Of a stretch of DNA of 64,000 bases, positions 45,011-54,634 are shown piece by piece. A program made the translations under genes and the position numbers. The first letter of the stretch is position 1. Each line of letters begins with the position of its first letter. Source of the DNA: Mesorhizobium sp. B2-3-12 (GTDB lineage: Bacteria > Pseudomonadota > Alphaproteobacteria > Rhizobiales > Rhizobiaceae); the NCBI RefSeq assembly GCF_006442205.1, contig NZ_VFVR01000005.1, positions 124,001-188,000 on the forward strand, written 5' to 3'. The notes beneath the pieces were generated by a model that was not told where the DNA came from, did no database searches, and saw nothing but the letters and a program-made list of their open reading frames with translations.

Positions 45011-46375
45011 TCAGCCGAAGCGTTTCGAGATGATCTGCTCCAAGGCGCGAATGCCTTGCGCCTCACCGCCGGCAGGACCGTAAGCACGGTCGGCGGGGTT
45101 CCAGGCGAAGATGTCGAAGTGCGCCCAGCTCGCGGTCTTCTCTACGAAGCGCTTGAGGAACAGCGCCGCGGTGATCGAACCGGCGAAACCGTCCGTGGTG
45201 ACGTTGTTGATATCGGCGATCTTCGACGACAGTTTCGCGTCGTAGGGCCGCCATAGCGGCATGCGCCAGAGCGGATCCTCCACCGCCAGCGATGCCGCGG
45301 CCAGTTCCGAGGCAAGCGCATCGTCATCGGTGTAGAAGGGCGGCAGGTCGGGGCCGAGCGCGACGCGGGCGGCTCCGGTCAGCGTCGCCATGTCGATCAG
45401 AAGCCGCGGTTCCTCTTCGTCGGCAAGCGCCAACGCATCACCCAGAACCAGCCGGCCTTCAGCGTCCGTGTTGCCGATCTCGACCGAGATACCCTTGCGG
45501 CTCGCCAGCACGTCGCCGGGGCGGAAGGCGTTGCCCGCGATCGAATTCTCGACCGCGGGGATCAGCACGCGCAGCCTTACATTCAACCCGGCAGCCATGA
45601 TCATGGATGCAAGCCCCAGCACATTGGCCGCGCCGCCCATGTCCTTCTTCATCAACAGCATGCCCGATGACGGCTTGATATCGAGGCCGCCCGTGTCGAA
45701 GCAGACACCCTTGCCGACCAGCGTCACCTTCGGCGCGCCCTGCTGCCCCCATGTCAGGTCGATCAGACGCGGCGCATCGGACGAGGCGCGGCCGACGGCG
45801 TGGATCATCGGGAAATTCTGTTCGAGGAGATCGTCGCCCTTGATCACCGATACCTCGGCCTCGTGCGCCTCGGCCAGGGTCCGCACGGCTCGTTCCAGAT
45901 CGTCCGGCCCCATGTCGCTGGTCGGCGTGTTGACCAGGTCGCGCGTCAGGAAGACGCCATCGGCGACGCGGCGAACGCGCCGCGCATCGACGCCGGCCGG
46001 CAATTCGAAGCGCAGCGCCTTGCCCGGCTTCTTGCCATAGCGGGTAAAGACATAGCCGCCGAGCGCCAACGCGATCGCCGCCAGTTCCGGCTCGGCGGGC
46101 GCCGAGGCGAAGTGCCAGTCGCCTTCAGGCAGGGTCTTCGACAACACACCGAGAGCAAGCGCGCCCTCTCCGTCGCCAATGCCAAACAGTGCGCCGGCAA
46201 GCGCGCCGTGTTCGCCGGGCACGGCCAGCATCCTGCCTGATTCACCGGAAAATCCGTTGGCCCTGGCCCACGCAATGGTGGATGGCGCAAGGCCCGCAGC
46301 CTCCAAGCCGTCACGGCCGACGAAATAGACCGGCAACGCACCATCCGATTTCTTCTCGACGAGTTCGACAGGCAT
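45011..46375 (-). CDS. M17-family leucyl aminopeptidase
   Basis: 454-residue two-metal aminopeptidase. The catalytic domain has KGVCFDTGGLDIKPSSGMLLMKKDMGGAA (Lys and Asp ligands) and the family signature NTDAEGRLVLGDALALADEE. The N-terminal domain is less conserved, as in the PepB-like branch. It releases N-terminal residues from peptides, in the cytosol as a hexamer. The start MPVELVEKK at 46375 is chosen; the 103 extra residues of the longer frame cross the tadD promoter. It heads the group with MarR and NlpC/P60. Confidence 0.88.
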   Translation of the reverse strand: MPVELVEKKSDGALPVYFVGRDGLEAAGLAPSTIAWARANGFSGESGRMLAVPGEHGALAGALFGIGDGEGALALGVLSKTLPEGDWHFASAPAEPELAAIALALGGYVFTRYGKKPGKALRFELPAGVDARRVRRVADGVFLTRDLVNTPTSDMGPDDLERAVRTLAEAHEAEVSVIKGDDLLEQNFPMIHAVGRASSDAPRLIDLTWGQQGAPKVTLVGKGVCFDTGGLDIKPSSGMLLMKKDMGGAANVLGLASMIMAAGLNVRLRVLIPAVENSIAGNAFRPGDVLASRKGISVEIGNTDAEGRLVLGDALALADEEEPRLLIDMATLTGAARVALGPDLPPFYTDDDALASELAAASLAVEDPLWRMPLWRPYDAKLSSKIADINNVTTDGFAGSITAALFLKRFVEKTASWAHFDIFAWNPADRAYGPAGGEAQGIRALEQIISKRFG

Positions 46376-46416
46376 TCGATGTCTCCATGCCGAGCCCAAG
46401 CCCGAGTCGGCGTTTC

Positions 46417-46438
46417 TTAACTGTCCGTTAGGGTTAAC
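46417..46438. promoter_or_regulatory. CtrA-like box before tadD
   Basis: TTAA-N7-TTAG at 46417-46431 matches the CtrA pattern with one base changed in the second half, and TTAAC follows at 46434-46438. A GANTC site (GAGTC) is at 46404-46408. The box lies about 75 bases before the tadD start and between it and the divergent aminopeptidase gene. Confidence 0.5.
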
Positions 46439-46505
46439 AGAATATTTCTGCGGGAGGGAAGATGGCCACGCAAATGGCCACGCGCATGAATGGAGGCCGG
46501 TGCCA

Positions 46506-47336
46506 ATGCCGATCAACCGCACGATGACTGTCAGGCGAACACGGCTCATAACCACGGCTTTGGCGTTGGCGCTCGCGGCAGGCGTCGCGGGCTGCGCGAC
46601 CGACAAACTCACCACCGGCTCGATTGGCCGCACCAGCGGCAAGCCGCTGGAGACGATGTCGGCGGGAGAATTGCACAACGCCACCGCCGCTCTCGGCCAG
46701 TCCTACGCCAGAAACCCCACCGACAAGCGAATCGCGACCAACTTCGCGGCGGCGCTGCAGATGGACGGAGATGCCGACCAGTCGCTCGCCGTGATGCGCA
46801 AGCTGGCGATCGCCTATCCCAAGGACCGCGACGTACTGGCCTCTTATGGCAAGGCGCTGGCCGCCAACGGCCAGTTCGAGCCGGCGCTCGATGCGGTGCG
46901 CCGCGCACAGACGCCGGAATATCCCGACTGGAGGCTGGTGTCGGCGGAGGCGGCTATTCTCGATCAGATCGGCCAGAAGGACGAGGCGCGCCAGCTCTAC
47001 CGCAAGGCCCTCGAACTCAAGCCCAACGAGCCTTCCATCCTTTCCAATCTGGGCATGTCCTATGTGCTGGAAGGGGATCTGCGCACCGCCGAGACCTATA
47101 TGCGCTCGGCCGCCCAGCAGCCGAATGCCGACAGCCGGGTGCGCCAGAACCTGGCGCTCGTCGTCGGGTTGCAGGGCCGTTTCGACGAAGCCGAGAAGAT
47201 CGCCTCGCAGGAACTCTCGCCCGAACAGGCACAGGCCAACATCGCCTATCTCAGGCAGATGCTGGCCCAGCAGAACGCCTGGAGCCAGCTCAAGGATCAG
47301 GACAAGGCCAAACCGGCGAAAACAGCCACCAACTGA
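46506..47336 (+). CDS. tadD: TadD, TPR lipoprotein of the Tad pilus
   Basis: 276 residues. A lipoprotein signal with lipobox VAGC (about residue 30) leads to tetratricopeptide repeats from about residue 60 (NPTDKRIATNFAAALQMDGDADQSL, AEAAILDQIGQKDEARQLYRKALELKPNEPSILSNLG). TadD is thought to assist secretin assembly. The ATG at 46506 lies nine bases after GGAGG; the GTG at 46500 is too close to it. It faces the tadC end of the pilus operon and is separated by a bidirectional terminator. Confidence 0.87.
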   Translation: MPINRTMTVRRTRLITTALALALAAGVAGCATDKLTTGSIGRTSGKPLETMSAGELHNATAALGQSYARNPTDKRIATNFAAALQMDGDADQSLAVMRKLAIAYPKDRDVLASYGKALAANGQFEPALDAVRRAQTPEYPDWRLVSAEAAILDQIGQKDEARQLYRKALELKPNEPSILSNLGMSYVLEGDLRTAETYMRSAAQQPNADSRVRQNLALVVGLQGRFDEAEKIASQELSPEQAQANIAYLRQMLAQQNAWSQLKDQDKAKPAKTATN

Positions 47337-47365
47337 TCGCCGCAGCGTACCGCGAATCGTAAAAA

Positions 47366-47392
47366 GCCGCGCTCGGTTGCAGCGCGGCTTTT
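47366..47392. terminator. Bidirectional terminator between tadD and tadC
   Basis: GCCGCGCT-CGGTTGC-AGCGCGGC is an eight-base-pair perfect stem preceded by five A and followed by TTTTCG. It can therefore stop transcripts from both convergent genes. Confidence 0.8.
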
Positions 47393-47421
47393 CGTTTCCA
47401 CGAATGGGTTTCCGTGTCGGT

Positions 47422-48447
47422 CTACTGGCTGGTCGACGCGCCCGAGCTGGAATGATCGCCAAAGATGCCGCGCTGGCTGACCTGGATGCCCGCCGGCCCC
47501 AGAATGATGGCGAACAGCACCGGCAGGAAAAACAGGATCATCGGCACGGTGAGCTTGGGCGGCAGGGCGGCGGCCTTTTTCTCGGCGGCGTTCATGCGCA
47601 TGTCGCGGCTTTCCGCGGCAAGCACGCGCAACGCGTGCGCCACCGGCGTACCGTAGCGCTCGGCCTGGACGAGGGCCTGCGACACCGACTTGACCGATTC
47701 CAGCCCCGTGCGGCTGGCCAGGTTCTCGTAAGCCTGCTTGCGTTCCTGCAGATAGGAGAGCTCGGCATTGGTGAGGATGAATTCTTCCGCCAGGGCCACC
47801 GATTGCGCGCCGATCTCGTCGGCGACCTTGCGCAGCGCCGCTTCCACCGACATGCCGGATTCCACGCAGATCAGCAGCAGGTCGAGCGCATCCGGCCATG
47901 CCATCTGGATCGACTGCTTGCGCTTGGTCGCGCGGTTGTTGACGTAGAGGACCGGCGCGTAGAAGCCGCCATAGGCAACCAGGACGCAGACGAACAGCCG
48001 GATGACCAACGGCTTGTCGGGCAATCCCCCGAGCACGAAAATATAAACCAGACCGAGCGCGAAGCCGACAAAAGGAAGCACCAGACGGAAGAACAGAAAC
48101 CGCGTCAGCGGATTCTGCCCGCGAAAGCCGGCAACCTTGAGCTTTTGCAAGGTGGCCTCGTCGGCCAATGCACGCCGCAGGTCGAGCCGGTCGACAATAT
48201 TGCGCATGCCGACCGACTGCTGCTCGCGCAGACCCTTGCGGCGGCGATCGGCCTCGGTCACAAGCCGGGCGCGCTGCTTGGCGCGAAGCTCGTCACGCTC
48301 CAGCGCGACCGATTTCATTCGCGACTTGAGCTGGTTTCCGCCAAGCGCCGGCAGCAGCGTAAAGACGGTCGCGAACACGGCGATAGCAACCAGCAGCGCA
48401 ATCAGGAAGCTGGGGTCCGTCAGTGATTTTATGACTTGTTCGGTCAT
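47422..48447 (-). CDS. tadC: TadC, inner-membrane platform protein of the Tad pilus
   Basis: 341-residue GspF-domain protein. Hydrophobic helices are at about 13-35, 125-175 and 305-325. The T2SSF domain reads WPDALDLLLICVESGMSVEAALRKVADEI, then LSYLQERKQAYENLASRTG and ALVQAERYGTPVAHALRVLA. With TadB it forms the platform that the CpaF motor acts on. It is the last gene of the cpaB-tadC operon, nine bases after tadB. Confidence 0.92.
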   Translation of the reverse strand: MTEQVIKSLTDPSFLIALLVAIAVFATVFTLLPALGGNQLKSRMKSVALERDELRAKQRARLVTEADRRRKGLREQQSVGMRNIVDRLDLRRALADEATLQKLKVAGFRGQNPLTRFLFFRLVLPFVGFALGLVYIFVLGGLPDKPLVIRLFVCVLVAYGGFYAPVLYVNNRATKRKQSIQMAWPDALDLLLICVESGMSVEAALRKVADEIGAQSVALAEEFILTNAELSYLQERKQAYENLASRTGLESVKSVSQALVQAERYGTPVAHALRVLAAESRDMRMNAAEKKAAALPPKLTVPMILFFLPVLFAIILGPAGIQVSQRGIFGDHSSSGASTSQ

Positions 48448-48455
48448 GCCGCGCC

Positions 48456-49469
48456 CTAGACTTCAAAGTTCATCATCTTGCGCATCACGAAGATGCCGAT
48501 CAGCATCCAGACGGCGGAGAAACCGAGTATCAAATGGCCGACGCTGGTCACGAACAGCGGCATCAAATAGTTGGGACTGGAGAGATAGACGAGAAAGGCG
48601 ACGATGAAAGGCAAGGCGCCGATGATGGCGGCCGATGCTTTGGCCTCCATCGACAGTGCCGCGACCTTGGCTTTCATCTTCTTGCGGTCGCGCAAAACGC
48701 GCGAAAGGTTGCCCAGCGCCTCGGAGAGATTGCCGCCGGCCTGCGACTGGATCTGGATGACGATGCCGAAGAAACTCGCCTCGGTGCATGGCATGGTTTC
48801 GGGCATGCGCAAGGTCGCGTCGGGGATCGACAGGCCCATCTGCTGCGAATCGACGATCCGGCGAAACTCGGTCTTCACCGGCTCAGGGGATTCATTGGCG
48901 ATCAGGCGCACGGCGTCGTTCAGCGGCAGGCCGGACTTGACCGCCCGCACGATGATGTCGAGGGCGTTGGGAAATTCGTTGAGGAATGCCTTGACGCGGC
49001 GGGTACGACGAAAAGAGACGAACCAGCGCGGCAGACCGAGCGCTCCGGCGAGCAGCACACCGGGCAAGACGATCATCGGCGCGCCGGCCATGAAGGCTGC
49101 GACTGTCAGCGCGAGGCCGCATATGGCCGAATAAATATAGAAACGCTCGATCGGGACCTTCATTCCAGCCTGGCGAAGCTGGGCTTTCAGCGGCGGCTTC
49201 TTGACAGCGCTATCCTTGGTCTTCTGCTTCTCGTCGAGGTCCTTCAGGGAATCCTGCACCGATTTACGGCGCTTGGCGGCATCCGCAGCCCGGTCGCGGG
49301 TGGCCTTGACGATGGAACGGTCCGTCTCGGCGGCCTTGATCGTCTCCAGCCGCTTGCCGGCCTGTTTCTCGTTGCTGATCTGGTTGAACAGGAATGCATA
49401 GGCGACCGCGCCGGCGCTGAAGCCGGCGAGCACGACAAACGCCAATACGGTGCCGTCAATTCCAAACAT
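48456..49469 (-). CDS. tadB: TadB, inner-membrane platform protein of the Tad pilus
   Basis: 337-residue GspF-like protein and partner of TadC. It has an N-terminal membrane helix (AFVVLAGFSAGAVAYAFLFN), a charged linker (60-110), two middle helices, and a T2SSF domain with FPNALDIIVRAVKSGLPLNDAVRLIANESPEPVKTEFRRI and IVIQIQSQAGGNLSEALGNLSRVLRDRKKM. Two helices close the C-terminus. It begins 29 bases after cpaF. Confidence 0.92.
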   Translation of the reverse strand: MFGIDGTVLAFVVLAGFSAGAVAYAFLFNQISNEKQAGKRLETIKAAETDRSIVKATRDRAADAAKRRKSVQDSLKDLDEKQKTKDSAVKKPPLKAQLRQAGMKVPIERFYIYSAICGLALTVAAFMAGAPMIVLPGVLLAGALGLPRWFVSFRRTRRVKAFLNEFPNALDIIVRAVKSGLPLNDAVRLIANESPEPVKTEFRRIVDSQQMGLSIPDATLRMPETMPCTEASFFGIVIQIQSQAGGNLSEALGNLSRVLRDRKKMKAKVAALSMEAKASAAIIGALPFIVAFLVYLSSPNYLMPLFVTSVGHLILGFSAVWMLIGIFVMRKMMNFEV

Positions 49470-49498
49470 CGACCAGAACCTTCACGCCCGCGAGTACA

Positions 49499-51010
49499 TC
49501 AGTCAGCACGTTTCTCCATGGCCTCGAGCGCTATGGCGAGGCGCTGCTCCTCGCCATAGTAGCGTGCCCGCTCCCAGAAATGCGGCCGGCCGATGCCGGT
49601 CGAGACGTGTTCTCCCAGCAGCCGGCCGTTGGCGTCCTCGCCCTTGATGTTGTAGAGGACGATATCCTGGGTGATGATGACGTCGCCCTCCATCCCGAGC
49701 ACTTCGGTGATATGGGTGATGCGGCGCGATCCATCGCGCAGACGTGCCGCCTGGATGATCACGTCGATGGAGCCGACGACGATTTCACGCACGGTTCGCT
49801 GCGGCAGCGAATAGCCGCCCATGGCGATCATGGATTCGATACGGTTCAGGCATTCGCGCGGGCTGTTGGAGTGGATCGTTCCCATCGAGCCGTCATGGCC
49901 GGTGTTCATCGCCTGCAAAAGGTCGAAGACCTCGGGTCCGCGCACTTCGCCGACGATGATGCGCTCGGGCCGCATGCGCAGGCAGTTCTTGACCAGGTCG
50001 CGCATCGTCACCTCGCCCTCGCCCTCGAGGTTGGGCGGACGCGTTTCCAGGCGCACGACATGCGGCTGCTGCAGTTGCAGTTCGGCCGAGTCCTCACAGG
50101 TGATGATGCGCTCATCACGGTCGATGTAGTTGGTCAGGCAGTTGAGCAATGTCGTCTTGCCCGAGCCGGTGCCGCCCGAAATGACGATATTGCAGCGGAC
50201 ACGGCCGATGATCTTGAGAACTTCGGCTCCCTGTGGGGAGATGGCGCCAAATTTGACCAGCTGATCGAGCGTCAGCTTGTCCTTCTTGAACTTGCGGATG
50301 GTAAGCGCGGTGCCGTCGATGGCCAGCGGCGGCGCGATGACGTTGACGCGCGACCCGTCGGGAAGACGGGCGTCGCAGATCGGGCTGGATTCGTCGACCC
50401 GGCGGCCGACCTGGCTGACGATGCGCTGGCAGATGTTGAGCAGTTGCTGGTTGTCGCGGAAGCGGATGCCGGTCTGCTCGACCTTGCCGTTGACTTCGAT
50501 GTAGACGTTCTTGGACCCGTTGACCATGATGTCGGCGATGTCGTCGCGCGCGAGCAAGGGCTCGAGTGGTCCATAGCCAAGCACGTCATTGCAGATGTCC
50601 TCGAGCAGTTCTTCCTGTTCGGCGATCGACATCGCGAAGTTCTTGATCGCGATGATGTCGTTGACGATGTCGCGGATTTCCTCGCGCGCGCTTTCGGGAT
50701 CGAGCTTGGCGAGCTGCGACAGGTCGATCGTATCGATGAGAGCCGAGAAAACCTGGCTCTTGGTGTCGTAATAGGTTTCGCTCTTCTCGCGGCCTCTCCG
50801 CGGTTCCGGCGCCATGGGTGGCGCCTCGACCGCGCGCCTGGCCGGCGGCGGGACAGGTGCGCTTGGCTGCGGCGTTGTCGCCGGCCGGGCAAGAACCGCT
50901 GTGTCCGCCGACACCGCGACGGCCGGCGCGGCCGGTGTCGGCGCAGGTGCCGGCTGGCGAAATTCCGGCTTGAACCGGTTGCCGTCGTCGTTGCCTCTTT
51001 TACCGAACAT
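49499..51010 (-). CDS. cpaF: CpaF/TadA, pilus assembly ATPase
   Basis: 503-residue secretion ATPase. A Pro/Ala-rich N-terminus (20-70) precedes the N-domain and the motor. Walker A is GGTGSGKTT (279-287), the Asp box lies around [17 protein letters not shown], Walker B/His box is [25 protein letters not shown], and MGTIHSNS follows. It powers both pilin extrusion and, in the Tad family, retraction. It lies 23 bases after cpaE, with tadB and tadC downstream. Confidence 0.95.
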   Translation of the reverse strand: MFGKRGNDDGNRFKPEFRQPAPAPTPAAPAVAVSADTAVLARPATTPQPSAPVPPPARRAVEAPPMAPEPRRGREKSETYYDTKSQVFSALIDTIDLSQLAKLDPESAREEIRDIVNDIIAIKNFAMSIAEQEELLEDICNDVLGYGPLEPLLARDDIADIMVNGSKNVYIEVNGKVEQTGIRFRDNQQLLNICQRIVSQVGRRVDESSPICDARLPDGSRVNVIAPPLAIDGTALTIRKFKKDKLTLDQLVKFGAISPQGAEVLKIIGRVRCNIVISGGTGSGKTTLLNCLTNYIDRDERIITCEDSAELQLQQPHVVRLETRPPNLEGEGEVTMRDLVKNCLRMRPERIIVGEVRGPEVFDLLQAMNTGHDGSMGTIHSNSPRECLNRIESMIAMGGYSLPQRTVREIVVGSIDVIIQAARLRDGSRRITHITEVLGMEGDVIITQDIVLYNIKGEDANGRLLGEHVSTGIGRPHFWERARYYGEEQRLAIALEAMEKRAD

Positions 51011-51033
51011 GACCGACTACCGACCCCATTACG

Positions 51034-52323
51034 TCATTTCTTGTTGCGCGAGAGCTTGCCGAGCAGACTGCCCAGGCCGGCCTTTTTCTTCGCCCTGATT
51101 TCGCTGCGGCCGGTCAGCACGTGAGCAATCTCGTTGATCGTGGCCACAACCGCGTTCTTGGCATCCATCTCGCCAAGCATGCGCCCGTTGTTGGCGGCAT
51201 TGCCGAACAGCACGGGATCAAAGCCGATGACCGACATCGGTGTCAGGCCAAGCGGTTCGGCGAAATCGGATGGCGAGATTTCCGGCCGTTTGGGCACGCC
51301 GGCCTGGTTGATGATCAATTTGGGCGGCGGGTCGTTCGGGCGAAGCCGCTTGAACATGTCGATCAGATTCTTGGTGTTGCGCAGATTGGCCAGTTCCGGC
51401 GTCGCCGTGATGACGATCTCGTCGGCCTTGACCAGCGTGTTCTTGGCCCATCCCGTCCAGATATGCGGGACATCGAGCACGAGCAGCGGCACGCTGCGCT
51501 GCGCGGTGTCGACAAGCTGCGCGAAGGCATCGGGATCGAAGTCGTAGACGCGTTCCAGCGTCGAGGGTGCCGCGAGCAGCGACAGGTGCTCGGCGCATTG
51601 GGTCAGCAGCCGGTCAAGATAGACCTCGTCGATGCGCTCGGGCGAAAACACCGCCTCGGCGATGCCCTGGGCCGGATCCTGGTCGAAATTGATGTTGGCG
51701 GTCCCGAAGGCGAGATCGAGGTCGGCGACGACGACCTCGGATTTGAACAGGGAGGACATTGCCCAGGCGACATTGTGGGCGATGGTGGAAGACCCGACGC
51801 CGCCCTTGGCGCCGACGAAGGCGATCGAGCGGCCGAGCGGTTCGGCTTCCGGGTCGACGAAGATCGACGAGACGACGCTGACGACGTCCGCCATCGACAC
51901 CGGCGCGATGACATATTCGGAGATGCCGGAGCGGATAAGTTCGCGATAGAGGCCAACATCGTTGTAGTGACCGATCACCACCACTTTCGAGGATGGATCG
52001 CAATATTCCGAAAGCTGGGCGAGCTGCTCCAGCAATTGCTTGGGCTCGCTGCGCGATTCCAGCAGGATCAGGTTCGGTGTCGGAGCCGACTGGTAGAACT
52101 CGATCGCCGTGGGGACGCCGCCCATATGGACCTTGAGATGGGCCTTGGTCATGCGACGGTCCTCGCCGGCGCGCTGGACCGGATTGGCAACACCCTCGGT
52201 CTCGCAGAATGCCTGGATCGAAATGCGCGGAACCGGCCGCAACGCCTGCATCGCGGCGACGTCCTGCGGCGAGGTATCACCGCCTTCCACGGTGGCGTCA
52301 TAGGCAAGGTTGCTCATGGTCAT
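51034..52323 (-). CDS. cpaE: CpaE/TadZ, polar localisation protein of the Tad pilus
   Basis: 429 residues. An N-terminal receiver-like domain (about 60-160) is followed by a ParA/MinD-like ATPase. The deviant Walker A loop is GAKGGVGSST (171-180), with Ser where ParA has the catalytic Lys, as in atypical TadZ proteins. VVVADLDLAFGTANINFDQDP and ITATPELANLRNTKNLIDMF follow the MinD pattern. TadZ/CpaE marks a pole and recruits CpaF and the secretin. It lies 50 bases after cpaD. Confidence 0.92.
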   Translation of the reverse strand: MTMSNLAYDATVEGGDTSPQDVAAMQALRPVPRISIQAFCETEGVANPVQRAGEDRRMTKAHLKVHMGGVPTAIEFYQSAPTPNLILLESRSEPKQLLEQLAQLSEYCDPSSKVVVIGHYNDVGLYRELIRSGISEYVIAPVSMADVVSVVSSIFVDPEAEPLGRSIAFVGAKGGVGSSTIAHNVAWAMSSLFKSEVVVADLDLAFGTANINFDQDPAQGIAEAVFSPERIDEVYLDRLLTQCAEHLSLLAAPSTLERVYDFDPDAFAQLVDTAQRSVPLLVLDVPHIWTGWAKNTLVKADEIVITATPELANLRNTKNLIDMFKRLRPNDPPPKLIINQAGVPKRPEISPSDFAEPLGLTPMSVIGFDPVLFGNAANNGRMLGEMDAKNAVVATINEIAHVLTGRSEIRAKKKAGLGSLLGKLSRNKK

Positions 52324-52373
52324 GCTCTTTCCGTGGCCTGTTCCTGACGTCGCTTCTTTCCGGGGGCGGCGGC

Positions 52374-53105
52374 TTAGTAAGTCACATCCGAGCTGCCGAG
52401 GAATTCATCCGAAATGCCTCTGTCCTGGTAGACACCGATGGCGTTGCTGCGATTTGCCGCATCGATAGTGGTGGACTTGCGCGGTCCGAGAAGATCGGCC
52501 GGATTGGCCATCTGGGCGGCAAGATTGTTCTGATAGGAGCAGCCGAAATCGGCGTAGTGTTTGTTCTCAGACGTCTCCACCAGGTCAGCGGGCCAGCGTC
52601 CACATTTGTCGGTCTGCGCCCTCACCGCGATATAGGACACGCGAACCGGGGCTGATGCCTCGCTCGACCCAGCCTGATAGGAAGTCACGACGATCCGGGA
52701 ACGTTTGATGCCCGAGGCGGCCGCGAGCCGAGCGAAATCGCGGCCGGCCGCCGTCGCTGCGACCTCGTTGGCCGATCCGCTTGGAATCTGGATCGTCAAT
52801 GTCGCAGCGGCGCTCTTGTCATAGCCGTCGAGGAAACCCAAAAGCGTGTCGCGCTGCGAGCCGGTCATGCCGCGGTCGCCGGCGCCGACGGGAAGATCGA
52901 TCTTCTGGTTCTTCTCCGCGATGACGATCGGATGATTGGTGCGATAGTCATCCGGGATGGCGCCGACGGTAACGCTGTCGCGCTGGGCACAACCGGCCAG
53001 CAGAGCCGACAGCGCCACCGCCATGATCGGAAAGGCCCGCAGGCTTGTCCTGGAACGGCCGGAGCGCATCGCCATGGTCCTTGCCTTCAATGCTGACTGA
53101 GACAT
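52374..53105 (-). CDS. cpaD: CpaD, lipoprotein of the Tad pilus
   Basis: 243 residues. A signal sequence with lipobox LLAGC (about residue 38) is followed by the CpaD domain: YRTNHPIVIAEKNQKIDLPVG, DTLLGFLDGYDKSAAATLTIQIPSG, and ending NNLAAQMANPADLLGPR. It is an outer-membrane lipoprotein thought to assist the CpaC secretin. The ATG at 53105 gives a normal signal peptide; a GTG at 53123 overlapping the cpaC stop by four bases is the alternative. Confidence 0.88.
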   Translation of the reverse strand: MSQSALKARTMAMRSGRSRTSLRAFPIMAVALSALLAGCAQRDSVTVGAIPDDYRTNHPIVIAEKNQKIDLPVGAGDRGMTGSQRDTLLGFLDGYDKSAAATLTIQIPSGSANEVAATAAGRDFARLAAASGIKRSRIVVTSYQAGSSEASAPVRVSYIAVRAQTDKCGRWPADLVETSENKHYADFGCSYQNNLAAQMANPADLLGPRKSTTIDAANRSNAIGVYQDRGISDEFLGSSDVTY

Positions 53106-53119
53106 GTCCGCTTTCCCGT

Positions 53120-54634
53120 TCACTTGTAGATGAAGCCGACAACGCCGTGATAGCGGCCGTTGGGCCTGTCGGTCTGCATGGTGCCGTAGACGCGATTGAC
53201 ACGCCCAAGGAACATGCCAGCGCCGTCGCTCGGAGGGTTGAAATTGTCGTCCGGCTTGGCCAGATCATTGCGCGCCACCGGCTTCACCAGATAGGGTGTG
53301 ATGATGATGACGAGTTCGGTCTCGTTGCGCACGAAATCCCTGCTGCGGAAGAGCGCGCCGAGTACTGGGATCTTTGTCAAGCCAGGCAAGCCGTTGACGG
53401 CTTGCCTGACATCGTCGCGAACCAGGCCGGCGATCATCATGGAGCCGCCCGAGGGCAGTTCAACCGTGGTGTCGGCAAGGCGTTTGCGTAGTGACAAAGC
53501 ATTCATACCAATGCTCTGATTGTCCGTGGAGGCGGACACGGAGCCCTCGGTTGTCGGTTCGGAAACCGAAGTTCTGACTTTCAGGCTTATGCGGCCGGGC
53601 GACAGAACCACCGGCTGGAATTCCAGGCCAATGCCGTACTCGATCTTGTCAATACTATAGTTCTTCAGACCGGTCTGGTTGTCAGTGGACACATTGGCCG
53701 AGACCCCGCTCACCATATTGTATTCACCGCCGACCTTGAAGGTTGCCTTCTCACCGGACACGGCGGTCAAGGTCGGCTCGGCCAAGGTCTTCATGACCCC
53801 GGACTGCTCCATTGCGTTGATATACGCTTGCAGCCCCGACGAGCTGAGACTCAAGCCCGCGTTCGAGAGCGGCTTGCCGAGGCCCATGAAAGGGTCACTG
53901 AGCGCGCCGTAGCTGATGCCGTTGCTGCCGCCGCTGCCGATCATGTTGACGCCGAGCTGTTTCATGACGGAGCGACTGACTTCAGCCACCGTCACCTTCA
54001 GCGTGACCTGGTCGTCCCCGATGATCTGCAGCAGATTGACGATCTGGCTGACGCGGCGCTCCTGGTCCGGGTTGTTGATGTCGACACCGCTCTGGGCCGA
54101 GCCGCCGGCAGCCGTCTGCGAATATTGTCCCGTCGTCGCTTCACCGCCGGACACAAACATATTTGCCAGCTGTTCGGCACGCTTGGCATCCAAGGGGGTA
54201 TCGACAGTGCCGGTCAGAACCACGTTGTCATTCAGCAGTTCAACCTTGACGGCCGATGTCGGAAGGAAGCGCCTGATATAATCCTCAAGGCCGGCAACGT
54301 CGCGCTCGATGGCCAGGTCCAGGCTGGCGATCTGTTCGCCGTTCGGCCCGAAGACGAAGATGTTGGTCTCGCCGACCGATTTGCCAAAGAGATAGATACG
54401 CCTTGCGGTGCGGGTCACGGCGTCGGCGACGGAGGGATTGGCGACAAGAATGTCGTAGGCATCACTCGGCAGGTCTATGACCACAGACTTGTTGAGGCCA
54501 AGCTTGACGCGCTGGGTGGCTGTCGTTGCCGACACCTGCGTGCTCTTCGCTTCGACGCCCTGCACATTCGCTCCGACAAGCAGCAGGCCGAATGCCATGG
54601 CGACGATTGCCGGCAGTTTAGCGCTTAGCCTCAT
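53120..54634 (-). CDS. cpaC: CpaC/RcpA, outer-membrane secretin of the Tad pilus
   Basis: 504-residue secretin. A signal peptide is followed by the pilus N-terminal domain (VKLGLNKSVVIDLPSDAYDILVANPSVADAVTRTARRIYLFGKSVG), BON/N1-like segments, and the secretin core with VTLKVTVAEVSRSVMKQLGVN and the terminal signature LPGLTKIPVLGALFRS then ELVIIITPYLVKP. It forms the pore for pilus exit. Its ATG overlaps the cpaB stop by four bases. Confidence 0.94.
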   Translation of the reverse strand: MRLSAKLPAIVAMAFGLLLVGANVQGVEAKSTQVSATTATQRVKLGLNKSVVIDLPSDAYDILVANPSVADAVTRTARRIYLFGKSVGETNIFVFGPNGEQIASLDLAIERDVAGLEDYIRRFLPTSAVKVELLNDNVVLTGTVDTPLDAKRAEQLANMFVSGGEATTGQYSQTAAGGSAQSGVDINNPDQERRVSQIVNLLQIIGDDQVTLKVTVAEVSRSVMKQLGVNMIGSGGSNGISYGALSDPFMGLGKPLSNAGLSLSSSGLQAYINAMEQSGVMKTLAEPTLTAVSGEKATFKVGGEYNMVSGVSANVSTDNQTGLKNYSIDKIEYGIGLEFQPVVLSPGRISLKVRTSVSEPTTEGSVSASTDNQSIGMNALSLRKRLADTTVELPSGGSMMIAGLVRDDVRQAVNGLPGLTKIPVLGALFRSRDFVRNETELVIIITPYLVKPVARNDLAKPDDNFNPPSDGAGMFLGRVNRVYGTMQTDRPNGRYHGVVGFIYK